A stretch of 64,000 nucleotides of DNA from Bifidobacterium sp. ESL0690. GTDB lineage: Bacteria > Actinomycetota > Actinomycetes > Actinomycetales > Bifidobacteriaceae. The DNA lies in NCBI RefSeq assembly GCF_029392315.1, contig NZ_CP113939.1, forward strand, positions 62,001 through 126,000, written 5' to 3'. Under the pieces are notes generated by a model, which saw nothing but the letters and a program-made list of their open reading frames with translations, was not told where the DNA came from and made no database searches. Positions 16,057-24,357 of this stretch are shown piece after piece. Both the position numbers and the translations under genes were made by a program. Each line of letters starts with the position of its first letter. The first letter of the stretch is position 1.

Positions 16057-17877
16057 ATGAAGCAACAAGACGATTTGTATGACGTTGTAGTGATCGGCGG
16101 AGGTCCTGCGGGGCTTACCGCTGGTCTCTATCTGGCGCGGGCTCGATATCGTGTGCTTATCCTCGAAAAGGAAGAGTACGGCGGGCAGATCACCATCACC
16201 AACGAGGTGGTCAATTATCCCGGCATCGCCAGAATCGACGGACGCACGTTGACCGAAACCATGCGTCAGCAGGCCGAGGATTTCGGAGCCGAGTTCATGG
16301 CGGCTGACGCCACCGGGATTGACGTTCACGGCGATATCAAGACCGTGCATACCAACCGCGGCGACCTCAAAACCTTCGGTATTTTGGTGGCTACGGGCGC
16401 GAACCCGCGCAAAATCGGCTTCCAAGGCGAGGCCGAATACGCCGGTCGTGGCATCTCCTACTGCGCGACCTGCGACGGCGAATTCTTCAACGGCATGGAG
16501 GTCGTCGTCGTTGGCGGTGGCTTCTCCGCGGCTGAGGAATCCGTGTTCCTCACCAAATACGCCAGCAAGGTCACGATTCTGGTGCGTGGCAGCGATTTCA
16601 CCTGCGACGCGTCCGTTTCCAACGAGGCTAAGAACGACCCCAATATCGAGATCCATTACAACACCGAGATGAAGTCGGTTTCGGCCGGCGAAGGCGGCTT
16701 GGTAAGCGCCGTGTTCCACAACCGTAAAACCGGTGAAGATACGGAGTGGAAGCCGAGCAAGGGCAAGAATTTCGGCGTTTTTGTCTTCGCGGGCTATGTG
16801 CCGCAGACTGACATTCTGAAGGGCGTCATTGATCTTGACGACCACGGATACGTCATCACGCACGATTATCTCGAGACTTCCGCAGCCGGGGTGTACGCCG
16901 CCGGTGACCTGCGCGAGAAGAATTTGCGCCAGGTGGTCACCGCCGTTTCCGACGGTGCCGTCGCGGGCGTGGAACTTGAGCGTTACGCCAAGGATTTGAG
17001 TGAGAAGACCGGCTTGGTGCCGCCTCGCCCGACCAGTTCGAACTACGAGAAGCGTGAGGCCGAGCAAGCCAAGAAAGCCGCCAATTCAGGCACTTCCCCA
17101 GCTCCTGCTGCCGCGTCTGATGTTGCCGGTGCTGCCGGCGGCCAGGCCTCCGGCCCTGTCAAGACTTCCGGATTCTTCGACGACGCCATTCGCAAGCAGC
17201 TCGATGTGGTCTTCGGCCGCATGAGCCAGCCGCTGGTGCTTGAGCTTTCGCTCGACAAGACCAAGCTTTCGCAGGAGCTCAAGGGCTTCATTGACGAGCT
17301 GGTTGGATTGAGTGATGGCAAACTTTCCGCCGTTGTTGTTCCCGAACCCAGTGAGGGCGAGGAAGACGCGGAAGGCCGTGCCAAGTTCGACGTCAAGGCA
17401 GTGATGCCGATGGCTCGTCCTTGCGTGCGTCTGTGCAAGGTGGGCGAAGATGGCAAGCCACAGCCTACCGGACTTGCGTTCCACGGTGTGCCGAGCGGCC
17501 ACGAGTTCAATTCGTTTGTGTTGGGTCTTTACAACGCGGCTGGTCCCGGCCAGTCCGTCGACAACGACACCCAGCAGCGCATCGAAAAGCTCGACGCGGA
17601 CGGCGGCACCACCGATGTGATGGTGCTCGTCTCGCTGACCTGCACGATGTGCCCGACCACGGTGCTCTCTTCGCAGCGCATCGCTGCCGATAACCCGAAC
17701 GTAAAGGCTGAGGCGTACGATATCTCGCACTTCCCCGAGCTGCAAAGCCAGTACGGCGCGATGAGCGTCCCCTGCATCGTCGTCAACAAAACCGATGCTT
17801 CGGGCAAGACTACGCAAAAGATCGAGTTCGGCAAGAAGACAGTCCCGCAAATGCTGGATCTCATCGACGAAGCATAG
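16057..17877 (+). CDS. Thioredoxin reductase fused to a C-terminal glutaredoxin-like (AhpF-type) domain
   Basis: 606 residues. Residues 1-310 form a complete flavin reductase: GGGPAG FAD motif (14-19), active-site CATC (Cys136, Cys139), NADPH site VVVGGGFSAAEES and the TAVSDGAVAG segment. A Ser/Ala/Pro linker (about 330-365) leads to a second module of about 230 residues with two thioredoxin-like halves; the last carries CTMC (Cys529, Cys532) and SVPCIVVN. That module resembles the N-terminal domain of AhpF, but here it is at the C-terminus. It likely reduces AhpC directly and may also serve as general thioredoxin reductase. AAGGAAG precedes the ATG. Confidence 0.93.
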   Translation: MKQQDDLYDVVVIGGGPAGLTAGLYLARARYRVLILEKEEYGGQITITNEVVNYPGIARIDGRTLTETMRQQAEDFGAEFMAADATGIDVHGDIKTVHTNRGDLKTFGILVATGANPRKIGFQGEAEYAGRGISYCATCDGEFFNGMEVVVVGGGFSAAEESVFLTKYASKVTILVRGSDFTCDASVSNEAKNDPNIEIHYNTEMKSVSAGEGGLVSAVFHNRKTGEDTEWKPSKGKNFGVFVFAGYVPQTDILKGVIDLDDHGYVITHDYLETSAAGVYAAGDLREKNLRQVVTAVSDGAVAGVELERYAKDLSEKTGLVPPRPTSSNYEKREAEQAKKAANSGTSPAPAAASDVAGAAGGQASGPVKTSGFFDDAIRKQLDVVFGRMSQPLVLELSLDKTKLSQELKGFIDELVGLSDGKLSAVVVPEPSEGEEDAEGRAKFDVKAVMPMARPCVRLCKVGEDGKPQPTGLAFHGVPSGHEFNSFVLGLYNAAGPGQSVDNDTQQRIEKLDADGGTTDVMVLVSLTCTMCPTTVLSSQRIAADNPNVKAEAYDISHFPELQSQYGAMSVPCIVVNKTDASGKTTQKIEFGKKTVPQMLDLIDEA

Positions 17878-17896
17878 GGCCTAAACTACCATTCTC

Positions 17897-17929
17897 AAGA
17901 CCTCCCCGGCTGATTCCGGCGGAGGTCTT
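17897..17929 (+). terminator. Terminator after the ahpC-reductase operon
   Basis: AAGACCTCC (17897-17905) pairs with GGAGGTCTT (17921-17929), with an inner CCGG/CCGG pairing; TTTTGTT follows. Located 20 bases after the reductase stop codon. Confidence 0.8.
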
Positions 17930-17981
17930 TTGTTAAACATCTTTTTCTGCAGAAATCATCATTTAGTTCATGCAGGAGTTA

Positions 17982-18180
17982 GCCCTAAATGTTGATTTTG
18001 CCGGTTTTCGTTATTTAGGTCGCGGATTTTAGCGTGCTAAACATCGATTTTGGCTATTTTCGCACTTTAGAGTGTCAATTCTGATGTGCTAAGCATCGAT
18101 TTTGACTGATTTCGTACTTTAGCAGATGAAATCTGGGGTGCTAAAGAATGATTTTGGTGCTTTCCGCACTTTAAGATGGT
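17982..18180. repeat. Four-unit 52-bp tandem repeat
   Basis: Units begin at 17982, 18034, 18086 and 18138, exactly 52 bases apart, each with CTAA near its start, GATTTTG about 12 bases on and TTTAG or TTTAAG near base 36. The units are degenerate. The array sits between the two terminators in the gap of convergent genes. CTAAA and TTTAG within a unit are complementary. Confidence 0.8.
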
Positions 18181-18248
18181 CGAATTAGCTTTTTATCTGT
18201 CGATTTTGCATGGAATCGACAGATAGTTAAAAATAGGGCATAAGAAAA

Positions 18249-18297
18249 CGCCGCAGGCGAATACGAAATCGATAACGATTCGTAAACGTCTGCGGCG
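18249..18297. terminator. Bidirectional terminator between reductase and ppc genes
   Basis: CGCCGCAGGCG (18249-18259) pairs with CGTCTGCGGCG (18287-18297) with one G-T pair, and the inside continues the stem (TACGAAATCG / CGATTCGTA). It is flanked by AAAA on the left and CTTTCC on the right. It lies 26 bases past the ppc stop codon on the minus strand. Confidence 0.8.
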
Positions 18298-18323
18298 CTT
18301 TCCTAACTAAGTCAGCTACAAAC

Positions 18324-21185
18324 TCAGCCGGTGTTCTGCAGGCCGGCGGCTACGCCGGAGACCGTGCAGAGGATGAGGTAGGTGAAGCCGCCGCGCTGTT
18401 GGTCGCGGGCCAGCTCCTCGTTGTCCGTCTTCTTCGCAGCAACGGCACCTGTGGCAGGCGCCTCGCCGTTGGCCTTCGCCTTGGCGGCCTCGGCGTCCTG
18501 CTTCTTCTGCAGTTCGCGCTGGCTGCGCAGGGCAAGCACCTGAATGACGGAGAGGATGTCGACGTACGGCGAACGCACGCGGACAGCCTGGCCGAGCACG
18601 TGACGGTGCTGCAGCGGCCACTGGTCGCCGACGATGGCGAGCACCCACTTGCGGGTGAGCTCCATCTCGTTCAACACCTTGTCGCGCAGGTCGTCGCGGT
18701 CGCCCAGTGCCAAGTACATCTTGGCGATGCGCTCGTCGGTCTTGGCCAACGACATCTCGATGTTGTCGATGAACGTGGAGAATACCGGCCATTCCTTGTA
18801 GGCGCTGCGCAGCGTCTTGAGATCGCCGAAATCTTCGCAGGCTGTGCCCAAGCCGTACCAGGCGGCGAGGTTGATACGCGCCTGAGCCCAGGAGAACACC
18901 CACGGAATCGTACGCAGGTCGGCAAGCGACTTGGCGCCAAGGCCACGCTTGGCCGGACGCGAACCGATTGGCAGCAGGCCGATTTCGGTCAGCGGGGTCA
19001 CCGTGGAGAACCACGGGGTGAAGTCTGGCGTATTGAGCAGGTCGAGGAAGCGGTTGTGCGCCGAATCGTCGAGCTTTTCGGCCATGCCCCAATACTTCTT
19101 GGTCATCTCGGTGTTCGTCTTCTCCATGCTCGGGGCCGACTGCAGCAAGATTGCCGCGGCGACGGACTCGACGTGGCGGATGGCCAGCACCTGGTTGCCG
19201 TAGCGGGCGAAAATGCTCTCGCCCTGTTCGGTGAGCTTGAAGCGGCAGTTGACGGAACCCTTCGGCTGCGAAAGCACCGCGCGGTTCGCGGGGCCGCCGC
19301 CACGGCCGACGGCGCCGCCACGTCCATGGAAGAGCGTCAGGTCGATATTGTTCTTCTCGGCCCATTCCGCGATGCGTCCCTGCGCCGAATGTAGCGCGAG
19401 CGTTGCGGTGGTCGGACCGGCGTCCTTGGAGGAATCGGAGTAGCCGAGCATGACCTCGAGCTTGCCGCCGGTCGCCTTCAAGCGGGCCTGAACTTCAGGA
19501 ATCTTGATCATTTCATCAAGCACATCGACGCAGTTCTGCAGATCCTGCAGCTGCTCGAAGAGCGGAATGACGTCGATGGTCGGCACATCCTCGGGGTTCG
19601 AGAACGCCATACGGTTGAGCTCGTAGACGTCGCGGATGTTCTGCGCGGACTTAGTGAACGAGATGATGTAGCGGCGGGCGGCCTTCTGGCCGTTGCGCTT
19701 CTGGATGGCGCCGAGTGCGCGGAAGGTGTCGAGCACCTCATGCGTCATCGGCTGCAGTTCGCCGCGTTCGCCGTGCAGTCCGTGCTCGCGGATGTCCTCC
19801 AGAGCGCGGGAATGGACGAGCGAATGCTGGCGGAATTCCGTCTCGACGAGGTGGAATCCGAAGGTCTGCGCCTTCCAGATGACATCTTGTAGCGGGCCGT
19901 AAGCCGCGCGCTTGTCGCCCGCGGCGGCCAGCGAACGCTGCACGATCTTGAGGTCGGCGATGAAGTCGTCGCAGCTCTTATACATGAGGTCGGCGTCGCG
20001 CACCACAGTGTAATGCAAGCGATCGGCCATGACCAGCATGACCGCGCGGTGGAGCTCGTGCGAGGAAGTGGCGGCGGCCTTGTCAGTCAGGCGCTCGCTC
20101 ATTTCCTTCTGGTGGCTCCAGAGGTTGACGAGTTCATCGCTCGGCGGTGTGGTGACGGCTTCCATGGTGAGGTTCGTGCCGGCGGCGCGGGTCGCCTTTT
20201 CAAGCGCTTCGATGGCATGGTCGCTGAACTTGCGGGCCACGGCGCGGCTGACCTTGGCGGTGACGTTCGGGTTGCCGTCGCGGTCGGTGCCGATCCAAGA
20301 ACCGGGATGGAAGAATGCTGGGCACTGCGGCTCCGAGATTCCGGCCTGGTCGCCCAGAATCCAATCGTCGAAGCGGCGATAGACCTGCGGGATGGTGTCG
20401 AACAACGTGTTGTCGAAAATGTCGATGATGGTATCGGCTTCCTCAACCGGTGTAGGCTTCTTGGCGCCGATCGGCGAAGTGCGGAAAAGCGCGTCGATTT
20501 CGTTGTACAGACGACGGTAGTTTTCCTTCTTGTCGGACCCGCCCATAAACTTGCCGGCGCTTAAAAGCGTTGCGATGCGGCGAATCTTGCCCTCGACGGC
20601 CTTACGGCGGGCCTCGGTGGGGTGTGCGGTGAAGACGGGGTGGAACTCGAGCTTGTTCAAAAGCTTCTTGGCCTTGGCCGGTCCCATTTCGTTGATGAGC
20701 TGGTGGTAGGCGCCGGTCAGTTCGTTGACCGGATCGGTGGCAGCGTCCTCGCCCACGTTCGCTTCGCGCTTGTGCAGCACGGAAACGCGGTAGTTCTCCT
20801 CGCAGAGGTTCGCCAGATGGAAGTACGTGGTGAGCGCGCGCGCAAGCAGTTGCGCTTGGTGGACGTTCAAGGCATCGATGACCTTCTCGGCCTTCTCGAG
20901 GTTGTCTTCCTTGGGCTGTTCCTTGCCGATGGTCTCCGCGTAATGTTCGGCGCTCGCTTTGACGGCATAGTCGCGGACCGTATCGAACGTGGAGAGCAGA
21001 TCCTTGTCGTATTCCCCGAGCACAGTGCGCAGAATCTCGAGGCACAGTGCAAGATCGTCATTGAGCGATTGGGGAAGATCACGTTCCTCGGGGCCCTTGG
21101 TCCCTACTCCGGAAGTGAAAAGCGCGGCATCGGGCTGCGTGATCGGTTGATTGTTGGCTGGCTGTTTTTTAGTTTTTTTAGCCAT
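18324..21185 (-). CDS. ppc: Phosphoenolpyruvate carboxylase
   Basis: 953 residues, normal for the family. It adds bicarbonate to PEP to give oxaloacetate. Diagnostic sites are all visible: FTAHPTEARR with catalytic His188, VMLGYSDSSKDAG at about 582, FHGRGGAVGRGGGP at about 620, and the conserved C-terminal end in which the last residues read LQNTG. AAGGAGG lies five bases before the ATG. The N-terminal 30 residues are Lys/Gln-rich and probably disordered. A minus-strand reading in another frame over 18316-19365 is only a shadow. The gene is divergent from the ThrE-type exporter gene. Confidence 0.97.
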   Translation of the reverse strand: MAKKTKKQPANNQPITQPDAALFTSGVGTKGPEERDLPQSLNDDLALCLEILRTVLGEYDKDLLSTFDTVRDYAVKASAEHYAETIGKEQPKEDNLEKAEKVIDALNVHQAQLLARALTTYFHLANLCEENYRVSVLHKREANVGEDAATDPVNELTGAYHQLINEMGPAKAKKLLNKLEFHPVFTAHPTEARRKAVEGKIRRIATLLSAGKFMGGSDKKENYRRLYNEIDALFRTSPIGAKKPTPVEEADTIIDIFDNTLFDTIPQVYRRFDDWILGDQAGISEPQCPAFFHPGSWIGTDRDGNPNVTAKVSRAVARKFSDHAIEALEKATRAAGTNLTMEAVTTPPSDELVNLWSHQKEMSERLTDKAAATSSHELHRAVMLVMADRLHYTVVRDADLMYKSCDDFIADLKIVQRSLAAAGDKRAAYGPLQDVIWKAQTFGFHLVETEFRQHSLVHSRALEDIREHGLHGERGELQPMTHEVLDTFRALGAIQKRNGQKAARRYIISFTKSAQNIRDVYELNRMAFSNPEDVPTIDVIPLFEQLQDLQNCVDVLDEMIKIPEVQARLKATGGKLEVMLGYSDSSKDAGPTTATLALHSAQGRIAEWAEKNNIDLTLFHGRGGAVGRGGGPANRAVLSQPKGSVNCRFKLTEQGESIFARYGNQVLAIRHVESVAAAILLQSAPSMEKTNTEMTKKYWGMAEKLDDSAHNRFLDLLNTPDFTPWFSTVTPLTEIGLLPIGSRPAKRGLGAKSLADLRTIPWVFSWAQARINLAAWYGLGTACEDFGDLKTLRSAYKEWPVFSTFIDNIEMSLAKTDERIAKMYLALGDRDDLRDKVLNEMELTRKWVLAIVGDQWPLQHRHVLGQAVRVRSPYVDILSVIQVLALRSQRELQKKQDAEAAKAKANGEAPATGAVAAKKTDNEELARDQQRGGFTYLILCTVSGVAAGLQNTG

Positions 21186-21933
21186 TCAGACCTCCTTCAA
21201 ACCAAGCTTCCGGTTGTTCGATCTGTTGGCATTCCGCGGCTCCTCCGCGGTTGTGGTGCCATCTGTTGCGAACCCAAAGCCATTGCTTGGTGAGTCCGGT
21301 TCGATTGTAGAGTGACCTAATCGACATTTAAGTAACGAAATTCAACAATGGCCATATTCCGGACGGATTGCTTGCGCTTTTGGGGCGAGGCCGAGTTTTG
21401 GCGATTCTACGACGCAATAGCGAGTCTTGGTTATTTTCGTTGTTATATCAAAGTTTTCGGTATCGTGCTTCTGGAATAAGACCGTTTTCGTTTACTGAGT
21501 TGGCCTGATTTCACTTCCGGAGTCGGCATTTTAAAATTGATGCGATTTCATAATGTCTTATCAAACGTTGTGCAAAATGTAAGATTCAAACGGTGTAAAA
21601 TGCTCAATGAAACTGGTGTAAAATGTATAGTGGTAATACAAGATGTGATTTACCGTTAAATTAAAGATGTTAGGCCAGTCTGAGAAAATCATAGATTGTT
21701 GCTATGGAATAAGACTCAATCGATTTAGATTACAGCTGATGTGCATTGATGGCGTGAATAATTTAGGGCGAGCGTGCTAAAAATGGGATATCGGGATATG
21801 TCAAAATTTATGCGATTTATCGATATCTGTTACATTCCAAGGAAGCTTGAGTGCAGAGAACTCGGCTTATTGGGCATGAGAGACGCTCGAGGAATGGCGA
21901 GAAGACATCGGAAGATGATGGGGGAAGTCGATT
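21186..21933. other. Long divergent intergenic region, ppc / exporter
   Basis: About 750 bases, AT-rich from 21450 to 21840. Apart from the three spaced GTGYAAAATG repeats annotated separately, no gene, hairpin or RNA is supported. Promoters of both divergent genes must lie here. Confidence 0.4.
21570..21625 (+). repeat. Three iteron-like direct repeats, 23-bp spacing
   Basis: GTGCAAAATG at 21570, GTGTAAAATG at 21593 and GTGTAAAATG at 21616, each 23 bases from the last (about two helical turns). The bases between them are unrelated. Such spacing suggests cooperative binding of a regulator on one face of the DNA between the divergent ppc and exporter genes. Confidence 0.65.
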
Positions 21934-24153
21934 ATGGCGATGAATGACGCGGGCTCGATTGACGACGGCGGTGTGGAAAAGCACAACGAATCCGACGAAG
22001 ATGAGAACGAGGAAATCAGCAGGGACGCGGTGGCTGAGGACATCGAAAAGACGGTGAACAGCGGCGGCGACGAGGATGAAGACGAGGGCGATTCCGGGCT
22101 TGAGGATATTTTTGGGAGTTTGGATGAATCCGATTCCGAAGAATACCGGCGGGTGGCCGAAGCGGTGGCTTCGATTGACGATGTGGACGACAGGGGTGAT
22201 GGTGACGATTCCAGCGCTCGCGGCGATCATCGGGCCAAGGTGCACGACCGACTGACGCATTATATGCCGTTGGATACTGCTGACATCGAGCGCGATTGGG
22301 ATACGCCGGTGGTCGACGCCGGCATCGCGGCGAAGGCCAGTATTATCGCGCGGGTCGGGCTGCTGGATTTGCGTGCGGGAACGGGAAGTTTCCGTATCCA
22401 CGAGCTGATGCATCGAATCGGCTACCCACTTGGCGTCCACGTTCGCGCGAACATCAACCTCACGGATATGGATGTGTCGTGCAGCGACGGCGTCAGCAGA
22501 ATCACGCAGGTTGTCGATTTGCCGACAACTGGAGTCAATACGGAGCGTATTTGGCTTCTTGAGCATTTCGCAGACTGGTTCAGCGTCAATATCGGCGAGC
22601 CGGGGACGACCTATCATGCGCAGACCTCGGTTTCGACCGCAATGGTTCAGCAGCTTGACAACCCGGAGGCCCAGCGTTCCGTACTGTCGGCCACGCAGAA
22701 GGCCCATCGCGAGCTTGAAAAGCGCAAACGTGTGCACGAAAAAGCCGTCAAGCGCGTCAAAAAGCGTGGCTTCCGTCCGCCGAAAGGCCAGTACGCCAAG
22801 CATTTCGAGCATATCGGCAAGACGCGCGAGGATGTCGTCGCCGAGCAGGCCGCAGCGGCTGAAGCACAGGCTAAAACCGAGGCTGCCTCGGCACAAAGCC
22901 AGGCTGGCAATCGGCCGCGAGTGGATGCGGCAATTTCAAATTCAGCCGTTCGCGCTGAAAACGTTGCGGTGAATGCCAATCGAGAGAACGGTTCTAGCCG
23001 GATTAGCGATAGCTCTGTGAGAATCGATGGCAGCAATGTCAATAATGCTGTAAATGAGAACGCCGGCAATGCCAGCGCTGCTAGCACCTCTGCCGCAATG
23101 AAATCAGCGAGTTCTAAATCCCAAGCCGAGCCCAAAGCCACCACCATGGTGGCGAAAGCCAACCGCGGTATCACCGTGCGGCAAGCACACGAAAGATTGA
23201 GCCTCATCCAACATCGCAAGCCGCTATACGCACCTTGGTTCTCTGGCCTTGCGTCAGCAGTGGCGTGTGCATGCTTCGTGTTCCTGCTCGGCGGCGGACC
23301 GTTCGACATGATCGGCGCGTTCGTGGGCGCAGGCATCGGTCATTGGGTTCGTCGTCGGCTGTTCATCTACCATTTGAACCAATTCTTCGTCACTTTCGTC
23401 GCCGTTGCCGTGGCCGCGTTCGCCTGCATCGGCACGTTACGTTTGATTGGGTTCTTCGACCCGGTTGCGCTTCGGCATGACACCGCTTACATCGGCGCGA
23501 TGCTCTTCGTCATCCCTGGTTTCCCCCTGATTACCGGCGGTCTTGATATCGCGAAAATGGATCTGCCCAGCGGCATTCAGCGCTTGGTCTACACGATGGC
23601 GCTTATTCTCATGGCCACGCTCGCCGGCTGGATGGTGGCGACCATCGTCCACCTCAATCCGCAGGGCTTCGAACCGCTCGGCCTCAACCCGTGGGTCAAT
23701 ACCGCTTTGCGCGCGCTCACCGCATTCGGCGGGGTCTGGGGCTTCTCGGTGCTCTTCAATTCGCCCCAGCGCATGTGCTTCACCGCCGCTTTCATCGGCG
23801 CGATCACCGACACGTTGCGTCTGACGGTGGTCGATATGGGTATGCCGCCTGAAGCCGCCGCGTTCCTTGGCGCAATGCTCGCGGGCCTGCTCGCCTCGGC
23901 TTGGCGCTCGTCGGTGCGTCACGGTTTCCTGCCGCCATACCTCGGCTACCCGCGCATCTGCCTGACCGTCCCGGCCATCGTCATCATGGTGCCCGGCCTC
24001 TATATGTACCGCGCGATGTTCTACCTCGGTCAGTTCGACACCCTGAACGCGCTGGACTGGGCCTTCAAGGCCTTCATGGTTATTCTCTGCCTGCCCATCG
24101 GCCTTGCGATGGCCCGCGTCATCACCGACAAGTCTTGGCGCTACGACGTGTGA
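21934..24153 (+). CDS. ThrE-family threonine/serine exporter with acidic N-terminus
   Basis: 739 residues. Residues 1-110 are strikingly acidic (DEDENEE, GGDEDEDEGDSG). Residues about 115-260 form the soluble ThrE domain: VGLLDLRAGTGSFRIHELMH, then VRANINLTDMDVSC. A charged Ala/Gln/Ser-rich linker (about 270-400) follows. The C-terminal 300 residues contain nine or ten hydrophobic helices (ThrE/ThrE_2 membrane part), for instance GLASAVACACFVFLLGGGPF. Exporters of this family move threonine and serine out of actinobacterial cells. GGGGAAG lies before ATG 21934; the next ATG at 21940 is also possible. It is longer than Corynebacterium ThrE because of the acidic head and linker. Confidence 0.88.
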   Translation: MAMNDAGSIDDGGVEKHNESDEDENEEISRDAVAEDIEKTVNSGGDEDEDEGDSGLEDIFGSLDESDSEEYRRVAEAVASIDDVDDRGDGDDSSARGDHRAKVHDRLTHYMPLDTADIERDWDTPVVDAGIAAKASIIARVGLLDLRAGTGSFRIHELMHRIGYPLGVHVRANINLTDMDVSCSDGVSRITQVVDLPTTGVNTERIWLLEHFADWFSVNIGEPGTTYHAQTSVSTAMVQQLDNPEAQRSVLSATQKAHRELEKRKRVHEKAVKRVKKRGFRPPKGQYAKHFEHIGKTREDVVAEQAAAAEAQAKTEAASAQSQAGNRPRVDAAISNSAVRAENVAVNANRENGSSRISDSSVRIDGSNVNNAVNENAGNASAASTSAAMKSASSKSQAEPKATTMVAKANRGITVRQAHERLSLIQHRKPLYAPWFSGLASAVACACFVFLLGGGPFDMIGAFVGAGIGHWVRRRLFIYHLNQFFVTFVAVAVAAFACIGTLRLIGFFDPVALRHDTAYIGAMLFVIPGFPLITGGLDIAKMDLPSGIQRLVYTMALILMATLAGWMVATIVHLNPQGFEPLGLNPWVNTALRALTAFGGVWGFSVLFNSPQRMCFTAAFIGAITDTLRLTVVDMGMPPEAAAFLGAMLAGLLASAWRSSVRHGFLPPYLGYPRICLTVPAIVIMVPGLYMYRAMFYLGQFDTLNALDWAFKAFMVILCLPIGLAMARVITDKSWRYDV

Positions 24154-24160
24154 TGGCTTT

Positions 24161-24248
24161 GCCAGAAAACACAAGTCGGCAGATAGGTTTTTGAGAACGG
24201 CCATTTTCTGCCATTCCTGATTTTCTATCTACCGACTTGTGTTCTGGC
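24161..24248. repeat. Palindromic element A
   Basis: Arms 24161-24187 and 24225-24248 are complementary over about 24 positions with a two-base bulge and one G-T pair; the loop holds two GCCATT copies. It starts eight bases after the exporter stop codon and can act as its terminator. The right half (GCCATT ... ACCGACTT) resembles elements B and C. Confidence 0.7.
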
Positions 24249-24280
24249 GTTCTGACAAACTTGTCGGTAAGCTGGCCGCT

Positions 24281-24337
24281 ACGAATTCGGGAATGGCTAA
24301 TTTCCGCTATTCGGGATTTTAAGTCGACCGACCTTTT
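24281..24337. repeat. Palindromic element B, half copy
   Basis: A 57-base stretch that aligns without gaps to positions 25979-26035 (element C), about 44 identities by hand count, ending in GTCGACCGACCTTTT. The left outer arm seen in C is missing, so B looks like a decayed copy. It lies just past the stop codon of the four-repeat protein gene. Confidence 0.65.
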
Positions 24338-24357
24338 GCGAATAATACGTATTACAC

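Noticed and set aside
18316..19365. A second minus-strand frame inside ppc
   Set aside because: Arg/Pro/Gly-rich translation typical of a shifted frame of a GC-rich gene; ppc itself is intact.
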